Origin: Panonychus citri | Taxonomy: Eukaryota > Arthropoda > Arachnida > Trombidiformes > Tetranychidae | Assembly (NCBI RefSeq): GCF_014898815.1 | Contig: NW_026515549.1 | Span: 558,001-622,000, forward strand | Reading direction: 5' to 3' | DNA: 64,000 bases | Shown here: in pieces, positions 24,214-38,328 of the stretch | Layout: each line of letters opens with the position of its first letter | Position numbering within the stretch: position 1 is the first letter of the stretch | The notes under the pieces: model-generated | Database searches by the model: none | Told to the model about the DNA's origin: nothing | What the model saw: the letters and a program-made list of their open reading frames with translations, nothing else | Translations under genes and position numbers: made by a program

Positions 24214-27200
24214 ATGATGATTTAAATGAAATCTCTTCATGTTTACACCATGAAAATGAACTGAATTCAAAACTGAACTTTTTCATTATCAAGATTATTT
24301 CTCGTTCTGTTTGATCACTTAATTATTGATTGTTGACCAGTTGATTATAAATTATTAAAATTGAAATTGTGATAAACAAAATGATGACAATTACGATATT
24401 AGCTGATTTAGATTGATGTTATTACGAGATGATTATATTGATTGTGTTATCATCTTAATCATCATCAACTTTATCATAATAACAAATATTAATAGTTTGG
24501 TGAAAGTTGATAATATAAGAGGGAAAAAATAAATAAAAAATCAATGACCTTTCACTGACCTGTCCGAACCTTAGATATCGCCATTGACTAATAATAATTA
24601 CCAAACTGATTGTGATGATGAAACTAATCGGTACCATTGATTGGATAAATAATAGATTAGCTCCCAATCCAGATTAAAGATTAGATTGAAAGTTAATCTA
24701 TGGTCAGTTCGATGTTTTTTTATTGCTTACAGTAAACAGGTAACAAGAAAAATGATCAACATTATCATCAATCTGATCTTCATCTTCATCCCTACACATC
24801 ATCATCTTCTTCCTCCTCTTGTTACAATCTCACACGCAAAATCATATGGCCAAATGAAGCGTGACACAGGTAAAATATTTTGTATCTAAAACTGGATGAA
24901 AATAAATTGATGATGTAAAAAAGGTCCAACGACTGTCCGAGGGTTGACCTTTCATTAGAAACATGAAAGCAAAAATCTTATGGCTACTTCATCATCTTTC
25001 TCATTATTCTTACTTTTTTCATCCGTTTCAAGATCAACTAGTTTTGTTAAATATGAAGTTAAAAAACGATGGCTAACGTCAATCAATTGGCTGGACATTC
25101 ACAAAAAATTATCGCATCACTAGTTAACAAATCGGGAGCTGAAGAAAATGAGAGAGAGAGAGAGAGAGAGACCATCATCTTCAACATGCTCTCCCTCTTT
25201 GTTACATAAACTAGACAGAGATGATACAATGATGTAGTAAAATCTTGCAAGATTTTGCTGTTTGTTTCATTGCTGGTTACCGCATTTAAGGCGTTGCGTG
25301 ATGGCTTCAAGAAGATGATAAAATGATGAGGAGAGAGAGAGAGAATTGCTTTTGTCTCTCTCATTCATTCAATCTTTTTCTTATATCGAGCTGATTACTT
25401 TCTTTTGGGCAGGAGAAAAAACTCTAACATCGGAAGAAGAAGATACTTGGGCTTGCCGATCGTTTTTTCATCTCAATGGTGTTGGTGGCATTCTCAATGT
25501 AATGTGGATGTTAAATTGCCCATGGTGCTACCTTAAAATGATCCCCTCCTCCTCCTCCTCCCTTGTCTCAATCCTCTTTCTTTTTCTCTCTCTTTTCTTC
25601 TTCTCGAGTTCCTTACCCAGCATCACCACCATAATCTTCTTGATTAGAACCCGCCGGTATATAACAGCAGAGTGACGTGGGCCAAGTACTAAGAGATGAA
25701 GAGACGAATATGAGGATGATAATGATGATGAGAGATGATGATGATAGAGAGGAAAAATAGGTTTGTCTTGAAGACATTGAGAGTTATTGAGGTAAGGAGA
25801 CGTTCATGTTCAGAGTTGTTTCTTGTTAACTTGTTTCTGCTTCAATTGACATTACATTTTATGAAGATGATGAAGATCAAAATGAAGATGAAGATGAAGA
25901 TGAAGAGGTCATCAGTCATTTTAACGCTACATCAGAACAACGTCCGAAAGATGATGATGATGATTAAGAGAAAAGTAAAAAAATTCATTCAATCAAAGAT
26001 AATCAACTAATAATAACGAAAGAGAAAAGATAATTTTCTCTTTCTTTCTGATTACTTGAATGTTTCTTTTCCCCTGATTATCATGATGACGATAATTTGA
26101 AACACGAGCCATTGATATTACCTGATAATGAAGATGAACATGATGAGGGATGGAAATGAAAGGAAAAGTTGATTCATGATGATTGGATAACAATTGGAAA
26201 ATATTTTTATAAAGTGAACCAAAATTTGATTAGATTAACATTCAAGTTTCACTTTTCTTGTAAAACTAAATCAATGTCAAAACTGTAATAATCTTGGTGA
26301 TTAAAAGTAATCACTTGTTAATCCACACAGAGATTATATCACATTCTTGGTAAGATTAACATTGGATCCACTTTTAGGCCTCGATAATAATGAACATTCA
26401 TTGGATACTATTGATTATTAAGGTTGATACAATGTTGATGTATTAATATGGTTGCTTAATGTCAAGATGATTAGTTGACACCTTCTCATCTTTATCTTCA
26501 TCTCTGGAGATTTTTTCATCTCCATCCTCATCTTTTTGTTCACTTAAGAGGTTTTCATCTGTCATCAAGGATCATCTTCCCTCTCACCTTCCATGTTAAA
26601 TGCTACCTAAGTGGCTTCACTTGGGGACAACTTTCCTCATCATCTGCATCATCTCATCTTCACCATTTAATACAATCACAATCTCCTAATACTTATCATC
26701 CAATTGACAAGGTGAGTTAACACTGTTACCTGTCAATCTCAATTATCATCAGAATCATTGACTTCTAACCACAATTAACATCAACATAAACATGGTCCAG
26801 TTTCATCAGAACATGATACTTGTAACAATATCAATCAATACTATTGCATGGAATTTGAAACAAGAACTTGGAGAAGAGAAAAAAAAATGAATTCGAATTT
26901 TTTTTTCATGATAACTTTTTCTTCTGACCACAAACAAAGTCTTTGTTTACCTGTTACATTAATCCAGCATCTCACCTTTTGTCTTCCATCATCTTCATCA
27001 TCAATATAATCTATTGTTTCCCTTGATAAAAGTTTTATGCTTCTCATAATTGTTGCTGTTTGTCATTTTAAGGTGTGGAAACTTTGATATTCATTGGCAA
27101 CCATTAAAATATTGATTACAATCAATTGTTATCGACAATTAAAAACTCGCAATCTCTTAAATGGTTGTCTTATTGGTCTATTGTGAGTTTAGATTGTGGT

Positions 27201-28348
27201 TAAGTGCCAATGATAGTGCATGATATTAATTGTCCTTGATTGTTGATGAGAATCGCTTTTAGGTTAATATGATTGCTTTGATTGTCAATTGATTGTAATC
27301 AGTTTGTTTAATCATTTTTATTTAATATCAGAAACTTTTACTTCATCTGAATGACATCTCAGGGTTTGCACGATGAAAAGTTTAACCTTAACCAGTTTAA
27401 ATTGTTTGATTAAAAAATGATTTAATTGTTGTGATACTTTTACAATTAATGATTTAACAATGAAAGGGTCACACCTACCTACTTGTTAATCAACTTGTTT
27501 TAAAATTAAATTGTTGATTCAAATTGTTAAATAATCAAATTCAAGGTTTAATTTGTGACACAAGCAAAAAAAAATCAATTAACTTGACTAATCAACTGAT
27601 TTGGTGACTATATGAAACCAACAATTAACTGATAATGATCAATAAATCAAATTGAACAATAGATTAGGCAAATGAATAGTCAACAGAATCAAGGTTAATT
27701 GTTATGATTTAGATTTTTAAATGTTAACCATTAATCAAAATGAGAAAACTTTTCATCAAGATGATCATCATCTTAATCCGAGAGAAACATAATTAACTGT
27801 ATTTGTCATTAACTTTTAAATTACTCTGTCAAACCGATCCCACTTTATCATCCTCTTGTTTATCATCCTCCTCATCACCATGTTACCTGAATATTATTAT
27901 CCAATAATTGATGTATTATCTTCAAGTTAAAGATTAGTGTCACCTTGTTAAATGATTGACAGTTTGCCAATGACAGAAGAAGATGAAATAATATAAAAAA
28001 GTATTAAGGGAAACTACCTGAGGCACAAATGATGGAGATGATGATGATGAAAGAGACTTGACCATCATCTTCATGCTGAGTCTTTCTTTAGACTCACTCT
28101 CTTCTCTCTCATTATTTTTACTTTCATCCATCAAGAAATGATTCAATGATTCCAAAGGTTCTGATTCCATTGGTGAAGAAACAAGTTAATAATTTGTATT
28201 CGCTTGATTGACAGCAAATAACGTCACTTTAACCAACCCTGTTGATGATGTTACTCTTCATCTTCATCTTCATCTTCATCCGCCTCGAATGACCTCTCAT
28301 CAGAACATCATCATTCTCTCATTCTTCACATCATCAATTCGCTCTTTT

Positions 28349-28349
<1 letters not shown>

Positions 28350-28400
<51 letters not shown>
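28350..28400. repeat. (CT)n microsatellite, 51 bp, the longest in the window
   Basis: Perfect CT repeat without interruption, hence likely to vary in length between individuals. Confidence 0.97.
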
Positions 28401-28404
<4 letters not shown>

Positions 28405-31310
28405 CCCTTGCTCTCTTTTTCTATTTTCTGTCAAAACGATTTTATAAACACTAAATTCTGAGTTACTTTTTTTTCTCTTCTTCATCTTTTCATGTTTTCA
28501 CCTAATCATGTTACCTGGTTCAATTCAATGGATTCACAATATAAACGATAAAAAGACTGCATCAATCTCTGTCTAACTCACTTTCGCACATTCTTTCCCT
28601 CATCATCATCCATCTATTATCAGAACATTATTTAATATCTTCCTTCATAATCTTCATATAATCATCTTCATCTTCTTGTTTCTTTGTCTGTCATCCAAGA
28701 ACAACATGTTTCCCATCCTCTCATCTTCTTCCAAGTTTCTATTGTCATTTCATCATCACCATTTCGTCAATTATTATTTTTTTTTGTAGAAATTTGCAAG
28801 AAACAAAAATACAGAACCGAATTTTCTGTTCAGTGGCTCCACCTCACGTAGAGTTCTATCAATGAAATTATGAATTAAAACAAAAGAAAACTAATAATAA
28901 TAAATAAATAAATCTTGTAATTAACTTAAACTCACAAAGATTTAACAACTGATGATAAAACCAGACTCAAGTCTGCAGTTAAATTATCAATGGTTACCAA
29001 TTAATTGCTTGTTGAATGTTTAATTATAATCAACAGATAAAAAAATGTATAATTATCAATTCAACAATAAATAGACTTGGTCTGGATGAAAGGTCAAGCA
29101 TGATGAGTGACCTTTCAGCCCATAAGGTTTGTAACATGATGATGAACAACAGAGATAAAATAAATTCATGTTTACAGAAAAAAACCAACAAAATAACCTT
29201 AATGGTCTAACCCTTTCGGTCAATGGGCGTGAAAACAAAAGGCCATATTTTCTGGACTCGGACAGCCAAGTACATTTATAATATATGCATCATCATCTTC
29301 ATCTTCATCATCCTCATCCTCATCCTCATCTTCCTCATCATCTGAGTCTCGACACGGTCATTTTAACATGATCCTTGTAACGATAACTTTTATCCTTATC
29401 TTGTTTAACTTTTACTTTCTATTACCTTTAGGGAAGGTCAAGAAAGATCACAAAAAACGATCGGACAAGATGACCAACAGTGATAAGAATAAGTCAATGG
29501 GATTTTCTCCATGTCCAGTTTTGTTGGTCATTTGTTTATCCCCAGTAATTATCATGTCAATTGTAACAATACGTTAATACTGATTGTAAATGAAAATTGA
29601 ATGATGATGATGCACATTTAGATTATTGGTAAATTATACTTATAACAATTAAATGTACAAGTTGATTGATAATATGAGTAGCCTCGATTGTTTAAATTGA
29701 TTAGATAATTGTGATCAACATGATATTAAACGATATTGCGTGTGACAATAGCGTGGTTAATATTAACCTGTACAATTTAGTTAATTGTTAATAATACTTT
29801 GATTACCTTGAGATGAGAATCAAAATCAACAAGAAAAAAACACAACCAAATTAAAAGCTTGTTGATATTTGATTTAATGGTCCGTGAATGGGTGTAACAA
29901 TCATGTTGAACAATTTATTTCCAACTATCAGCAATTAACCTGAGCTTCTGGATGAAATGTGCTCAGTTCCAACAGAAGTCAAGTAAATGGGCACGATGAT
30001 GATGATGATAATGATGATGATGATGATCACCTGATGAATTAGGGGAGGAGGATTTTAGTAGTCGCTCTTGTTATAATGTGTTTTATGGGTTTGATTGTGT
30101 TTCTTTCTCTATCAAGTTAATTGTGATTAAAAGCAGATTGTTTGGATTTATACACGCAACGAATAATTAAAAAACTTTTCAACGATTAAATTGTTACCAG
30201 TAGATTTTGATGAGAACAATTAACTTATTTCTTCTTAGATTTGATTAACAATCAACAGAAGCTTAGAACAATATAATCAAGATGGTTATCGAATTTAATT
30301 GTTTCATTATTTCGCGATAGTTTTTCATATAAAATAATGAAAACTGCTTCGACAAAAACTTAATGAGCAGCATCATTTCCGCTTCCTGTTGAAAATTTTG
30401 ATACTTTTTTTTTATAATTATCAGGTTTAATTGTTACTGTTACTGGATAATTGTAAGTGTAAATTTATTGAGTTTAAGGTTAGCAGGTTAACACCAATAA
30501 GTAAATTGTTTCAAAACAAATAGCAAACAATCAACTGAATTTAAATTAAACTAAATTTTCATGTTAATCAACAAAAAGTAAACAATTTAAACCAAACCCT
30601 TAACCAATCCCTGAATAAAAATCAAAGGTAATTGATGAAAAAATGTTACAGTAAATAAATTGATTGTTTTATAATCAACTGATTAGACAATAGCACTCAA
30701 AAACCAATCTATTACCGTCTTGATTATGATTAGTTAATCACAGTTAATTTTAATCAGTTGCTAATGAAAAGCTAAATGAAACATCAGTAGCTATGGAGGG
30801 TGATCATTGCGATCCAAATAATAATAACATCAAGAGATGATGCTGATCATTTTCATCTTCATCATCTTCTCGAGTCCTGAAATTTTGTAGGAAGGGCCAT
30901 GATGAAGGGCGGACGAGGTAGGGTTCATGTTAATATTGACCCTCGGAGGGACATTATTTGCCATCGGCATTGAACAGAAAAAAATACAAGAAAAATGTGA
31001 TAGATTTAAAAGTTATATCCACATATACACAAAAAAAGGTGTGGTCATTATCATCTCATGAAAACATTATTGTTTATAAACAACTATCATCATGATATTT
31101 ATTAATATGATTAGTTTCATGACCGTAAGGCTTATGAGTATTACTTATGAATCAAAGCCTGAACCCTGAAAATTACGATGTGTGTTCCCATGATATCTGA
31201 TGAATCTCACCTAAGAATTAATTTTAATGCTTCGCACTCAAAGTTCACCAAGAAAAACTCAGATTCTTAATCATTCCAATCGTGGGTGTCCAGCTAATGG
31301 TTTATCTGAT

Positions 31311-31337
31311 TCTCTCTCTCTCTCTCTCTCTCTCTCT
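31311..31337. repeat. (CT)n microsatellite, 27 bp
   Basis: Uninterrupted CT repeat, about 90 bp before the TGACCA palindrome at 31429. Confidence 0.95.
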
Positions 31338-31428
31338 TATACTTGGACAACTCCCCAATCACTTGGTCATTATACACATTAGATCACCTTATAGGATCTT
31401 CGTTTTCTTTTATAAATTCTGACCATTG

Positions 31429-31443
31429 GTCAGTTTATTGTGT
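31429..31443. promoter_or_regulatory. Palindromic TGACCA-T-TGGTCA site
   Basis: CTGACCA, one T, TGGTCAG: two inverted half-sites with a one-base spacer. The same arrangement recurs at 57696. TGACC is the core of nuclear-receptor half-sites, so a dimeric receptor site is conceivable; this is inference only. Confidence 0.4.
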
Positions 31444-34400
31444 GTTTATCTCTTTCTCCTTTCTTGTTACTCCCTTGTGGTCAGTTTATTTTATTTCCTC
31501 TGTCATTTCGATCCCTTAATCAATGGTCAGTCACATTTCATCTCGCGCCAAGTGTATTATCAATAGGAGACAATTAACTTTTGGGTGATCACTCTAATTG
31601 CTCTTGTAATGTGTTTCTATCATTATTATTAATTATTAGAATCAGTGATAACAATTAAATATTAATCATTATGGTTCACAGTAGTTGATATAACTTTTTA
31701 TAAGAGCACTTTCAATCTGTGACTATTGTTGTTAAATTGTTACATTTAATTCAATAACAACCGGTTAATTATTAACAATAAATATTATCTTAATAAGGTT
31801 GTAATTGTTGGTACTGTTTTTTATTGTTAAATTTGGTGATTTAATTTGATTATTTTTTGATTTGGTCTCTGAGTGTGTGTGTCCATAGGTAATTTACTTT
31901 ATTCTCATTAAGTTAATCAAAGTTTCCCGGTTATTAGTTTATCATGTTGACAATTAATCAAATTACAATTCTAATTGTGTGTCAGTGTTTGTGTTGATTG
32001 TCCAGTCTTCTTGTCAAGGTTTTAATCAAATCATTATGATTTAACTGCCTCCAAGTTGAGAGTTATTAATGGCGATGATTAAGTTCAATATCTTTGATTG
32101 TTTAGTTAATCACTTGATCGAGAGTGGGATCACCCTCCTCTCAAAGGTGATAATCAATAAAAAAATGGTCAAATTAATGATTCCACTCAACTGACCATTC
32201 CAATTGAAGTTACTCGATTGGTCAGTTTGGTCCACTATTTGTTACAATCTAATGAAATCTAATATGTCTCTTAATCTGACTCTTGTAGTAGTTAATTGAT
32301 TGTAAGCAAATCAAATCAGTTTTCTGGTTCCGATCAAGACAATTAAGTTAATTATCATTATTAGATATATTTGATAAATTGTCTCAACTTAATAATCTCC
32401 ATTTGATTAACAATTAAATCCCGAAACTTGACCAACAAAAACAATAACAAAAGGAGTTTCGATCTGATTGTAATTAGAAAACAAAAAAAAACTAATTACA
32501 ATTAAATCTACCTGGAAATCAATTACAATAATTAATCTAATTGCAATTTATTAGTTCCTGAAATGTTGATTGTTTATATTAATTTTTCATTTACAATTGT
32601 TAATCAATGTTAGTTAATTGAAGTTAACATTGAATCTTAAATCTTGACATAAACAAAGGTTTGGTTTCAACTAATCACAATTAACTTTAATCAACTACTA
32701 CTAACCAATAAGCCTCATCATGAAACAATAATCATCATGATAATTAAAATATTAACTACAAACAATCAGAAGCCTTAACATTAATCAAATCTATCTATGG
32801 GCTCGTCCAACTGAACAACAATCATTTTAATCATCGTGATTAAATTGCTACCGTTAATTGAATGATTAAAATTATCATTTTTAATTCATTCCAATCAATA
32901 CTGATCACTTAATAACAATTAACTCTTTTATCCTTCCCGATTAGTTAATCAAATAATTATGCATGCAACTCACTTGGTGGCACAATTTAATTATGTATTC
33001 ATTATTATTATTAATTGTAACAATCAACTGAAAATTGTAATTAATGATCAACACAATCAAGACCATATTTCAATTGTATGTTTATAATTAACTTTAAATC
33101 ATTTGCATTGTGATTACTTATCCACACCTAAAATTATTTAGTTAATTGTGCCAACAATTAAGGAGGGAATCGATTGATTAACAAACTTGATCTCTGTTAA
33201 TTATTATAATAACAATTAACCACAGTGTTTTTAAACTAATTTGTGGTTAATTGCGATTCTGATATTGCTAATTGTTGCTGATTTAACTTTAATTGTCTTT
33301 GTTAGTTTTTGTTAACTCAAACAATTTCAATTGAGTTGTTGTTTAAATTGTAAATGTTAATCAGATTCAACAATTAATTGATTGAAACACTTTTTTTTGT
33401 TCAACTACTGATTTAATCAATCATTTAATTACTTCATTGGCTTTCATTGATTATTTAATCATGATAGATCAATTTGTACAATTTAAATTGTTAGTAGTTA
33501 ATTACCAGGTCAATTGATTAAATAAATAGTTAAATAACTAATATACTTGTTGGTTGAAGGTTTGATAATTTAAATACACTAATCATAATCAACTGATTTA
33601 GTTTAAATCTCATCTCTACTTTCAGGAGTGTTACTTAAATTGCAATTACATTTTTGTCTAATCAATCATCTAATAGATTCAATTGATTAAAATGAATCAC
33701 TTTACAATTAACCTTTTCGGATCTACTTTTTATTTAGCTAATCAAGTCTCACAATTAACTAACCAACCAAATCACCTTGAATATTATTATTAAAATGAAA
33801 ACAACAACTCGAGAAATTAACAAATCTAATGTTGTTAATCATCATCAATGGTGGTGGTGGTGGTTAACAACAATTAAGAGAATTAACCAACAACAATCAA
33901 CTAAATCAAACAATTTGTTAATATCTTTAAGCCATTTAATTGTCTCCCAAAATTTTATCAACAATTTGAAACTTTAATTAGATTTTAATTTTGTTTTCTT
34001 GATTTATCTTGATAATTTTGTTCTTGGATGTTAAATTGTTGGAAAACAATGATAATCAATGTCGTGATTACTTTAATTTTGTTAATCATCCATCGACTTT
34101 AATTATTATTTGGTTATGTTAATCATTACTATTTAACTGAATAATTTAAACCTTTAATTAAGGTAAATTATTTGATTTACTAAACTATAATTGACCATAA
34201 TAAAGCACAAACAATTAACTGATTATACTGAAAACAAGTTATAAGCTGAAAACAAACAAAAATCAACAACAATTAATGATGAAATAACCATTGATGATTC
34301 TACTGATTGTAATTATGATTACGATGATTAAATTGTTGGTCAATGATCTGAATTATCATTTTCACTGTTGAGAGTCAAGTTGACCAAGTAAGTTAATTGT

Positions 34401-37400
34401 TGTCATCAACTACAATTACATTAGATCCTTGATGATATCATAAATTAATTAACATAAAAAGGTAATCATAAAATGCTAATTAACTAATCGTATCTTAATC
34501 AATAAACGTAAAAGCTTGAAATACAGATCAATTAACCTTACCTTTAATCATTAAGATGATGATGATACCTTTAATTGCTGCAAAAATTTAATCGTAATCA
34601 TTTCTGGTATCATAAAATTGATTTACCTTTTGGATACACAGTTTTAATTAGAACAATTAATTAATCAAATTCATTGGTCATCCCGTTTTTTATTCACTGT
34701 GACTGCTGTTAATAAGGAAGTGATTAATTTACTTGTGTTGATTGTTGATTAAATCCAAGTGGATTAACCGAGTTGATTTTGGATTAAGTTGTGAACGCAA
34801 GAGTTTCATTTGTTGGGATAAAGGTAATTATCAACTTCCCAGCGACAGGGAATTCAATTGGAATTTGAAAATGTTGATTAACTTAATTCTGTTTCCATTT
34901 CCTGTTCATCATCACCTTGGATCCCTACAAGTTTATCCCTCATCACTTCCTGTTCCAAGATCATCTCTCATATCGATCGCAACTCAAGCAACTCCCTCAC
35001 TCCCTCCACCTCCTCCTCTTACAAACTCTCATCATCCTTCATCTTCTTATGCTTTTTTCATTTTAACTTCGTTTTTTATCATCCTCATCCTCATCTTCAT
35101 CTCATTGATGAGGATGAAGGAGGTAAAGATTACTATTATTGTGTAATTGGATCATTTTTTTTCTGGTAAAATGATTTGTGGACAAAAATCAAGCTACAAT
35201 AATGAAGATGATGAGGATGAAGATGAAGATGAAGATAACCCCATGGTGTTGATGCTTTTTGATAAGGTCACAGCCTCCAAATTGATCTTCCCATTTACTG
35301 AACAGCATAAACTCAATCATTTTCCTTGTTCATCATCTTTTCCTTTTCCTTTTTATTTTCATCCTTCATCAATATCCTTCCCCTTAAATATCATTATCAT
35401 CATCATCTACTTTCCTCCTCCTCATCCACCCACAACCTTTTACACCGCCATCAATATTGTCCAATTGTGTCAGTTATACAATATGATTAAACCAATTTAC
35501 TCAATTGTAATTGTAATTGTTATCCTTTTATCATGAATCGATAACAATTGATGATCAACAAAAATGAACTCGAAAAAAATATCACATTGACTTAGGATGT
35601 GGGATGATGGGCGTTAATCAAAGGTTTCATCCTCATCCTCATCACTTACCATTATCATCCTATCATCCCAGTTGATATTAATTTCTTTACCATTCAAAGG
35701 ACTGACAGTTTATATCACCAGGAGTTTTTATCATCATGATCAACATGAGAATAAGTTATCATCTTTGTTTCATTGCTCTTTGGGTGATTCCGAGTTTGGG
35801 TGTGTCAACGTGCTGATAAAAGCGGATGTGATCTGATTAGTTAGAAAACAATCGTTACAATATTAAAATTTCATTTTCTTCTCTTCGAAAAGGAAATTCA
35901 AACTCAGGAGGAGATGAGAAAATCTCTTATTCTAATTAATGTGTTACCTGGATCATCAACAATCAAAGTTAATTTAGTATTTTAATTTCTGCCCATTGTC
36001 CAGGAGTTAATTTCCTGTTCTCTAGCAATATGAGCACATATTGTAATCAATTTTCAATCAAATTAATGATAAATAATTTTACCTTTTTCTTCAACAATTT
36101 AATCAACGAATTGACGTTTCCTATAAAATAGAAATGATAACTTTTCCTCTCTTCTCTCTCTCTCAGTTTTCATCCCAATGATTGGTCAAGGATGAAGATG
36201 AACATGTTATTTATTTACCTTAAATATAATAACGAGTGAACGTGTTATCGTTTTCTTGACAAATCTTGTACATTAGAAATCAAAAGAAACCATCTAATCA
36301 ACCTTAGTGCCTCTGAGGACTGAGACTTTTACTTCATCATCTTCATCATCATCTTTTTTGGATGAGAGAATCAATTGAGAAGATAAAAAAAAGACATGAA
36401 AAGATAAACAGTTAAGTTAATGAATTAACTTGATCATCAAGGTTATAGATTGAGTATCATCATCATCATCCGCTGGTTCAAAGGTTGGTGATAAATTGTT
36501 GGTTCCAAAGGTAAAATAAACACAATCATTGGCTTATCGATAGAGTTGGTTAAAGGTTAATTGTTGTAAAGTTAATTTCTGTCTTGTTAAATTGAGAGGC
36601 CACTGTGTTTCTTTGTTGATTCATTATTGGTTTTCCTCTGTTCATTTGATTGTAATGAAAAATATTTCTATCCAATATAATTTGAATTAGCTCATTAAAA
36701 TGGTGATTACTTGTTTTTGATTATCCAAAATCAGTGGTTGATGAAACAGCAATTGCATTTGGAGATTTTCACAATCATTTTCTTGGTGATTTTATGTTTA
36801 CTTTTCCTGATGATTAATCTAATGGGTTTTGTTTTCCAAATGACCTTTGGTATAGGTAACCAACATAATAGAAAAGGTTAATAAATAAAAAGGAGAGAAG
36901 GTCATATCAGTGTGAGAATGTGTAGATTGGTGTGTGTGATTAAATGTGGATAAAAGGCACAATCAAGTCGTAAGAAGTGTAATTAGACAAAATCAATTAT
37001 GATTAAATCTTTTCTCTCATGTTATCACAATTCGAGAATCATTTCTATCCATTTTTAATGATTAGATTTTGTTTCTCTTCATGTGTCTTTTTATCTTCTT
37101 TGTTGTTGATTCCATAATTGATGATCATCATTGTTTCATGGTCTTTGTTGTTGTTTTGTAAATCTAAATGTGGGTGTGATGATGATGGTTTGATGACAAT
37201 GCTTGATTAGTACAGATGATTGTGACCATTTGATGGAATCCTTAATGTATGAGAATCGACTGATAAACAATAGAGGCTCATCATTATCGGGAAAATAGTC
37301 TATTAAATGATTTGGATCATCATTTACCATATGCTTTTCGATGGACTATTTAAAACAGTAATCGAAAAGAAATTAGTTTTTCTCTCTTTCTGGTTTCCTG

Positions 37401-38328
37401 TGATTTTCAGTCCATCACAATTTGACAATGAGTTTGATTATTGAAGCGAAGATGAGATCAATCTTGAGGTCAATCTCTCTCTCTCCTTGATATCCAAGTT
37501 ATGATTTGTTGATAGACTGATAGAAGCCCAGGTGACTTGATTACCTCCTTTTCTCGTAGTTCTCTATGTTTACAGTTGATTAGTAATACTGACGAGATTC
37601 TAAATTGTAATAGATGGAGAAATGCTTGAAATTAAGTGTCAATTATTATAATAGATTAACAAATCAAGTTAATTATAAAGTAGCAGTGATGATAAGTCTC
37701 GTCCCTTGAATGGTAATAAAATGTTGGCGGTTAAATTTTTGTTCCAATCAAAAAGTAATGGGTAATTTTGTCACTCAATCAAGAATAACAATTGTTTTGA
37801 TTTACGATGAAGATAAGAAAAAGTAAAAGATTCTATCTCTTTCTTGTTGATTGCTTATCATTGGAAAATACTCATGTAAGCCTATCAAACTGAATTCAAG
37901 TTCTCTGAGAGAACACCAAAATTCATGGGAAAATCAAACCTCATTGTTGTAATTTCTGAAAGATTGACTGTGTAGTTGTTGTTCTTGTTGTTGTTTATAT
38001 TGATGATATTGTTTCATCTCCTGATGATGATAATGGTGATGCTAATGATGGTAGCAAGTAATAACTTTGATGATGATGGTGGTGGTGGTGATGGTGGGAG
38101 GCTGGCGGATGCTCTAGTTAATGGTTTTGTTTTCGCTGTTATCAATTAAGGTAACAAACTATTGCTGTAAAAATATGGTCACTTTTTGTTTGTATGTTTG
38201 TTTCCTTGATTATCTGTTTCTCCCTCTAAATCCGTTTGAGATCCACTGGTGTTAAGATGCTTTTAAAAAACAAAACGATTCTCCTTCGAAGGTGATTAAC
38301 AAGATGATGATCCATCTTAACTTTGGAA

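Larger units (their letters stand above)
20841..38328. other. Gene desert, segment 4
   Basis: No supportable gene. Notable content: a CpG-rich islet at 20850-21060 with four CGAAATG copies; CT/GA runs at 21856-21893, 24178-24211, 25150-25170, 28350-28400 and 31311-31337; GAT runs at about 29997-30026; a GC-elevated islet at 30891-30975; a 7-1-7 TGACCA palindrome at 31429-31443. From about 31.6 to 34.7 kb the DNA is especially AT-rich with dense CAATTAA/TTAATTG. Open frames near 34742-35536 are built on ATC/GAT repeats. Confidence 0.4.

Noticed and set aside
34742..35536. Two consecutive plus-strand frames of about 130 codons
   Set aside because: The translations come from TCATC/GATGA repeats, and no splice structure or domain fits.
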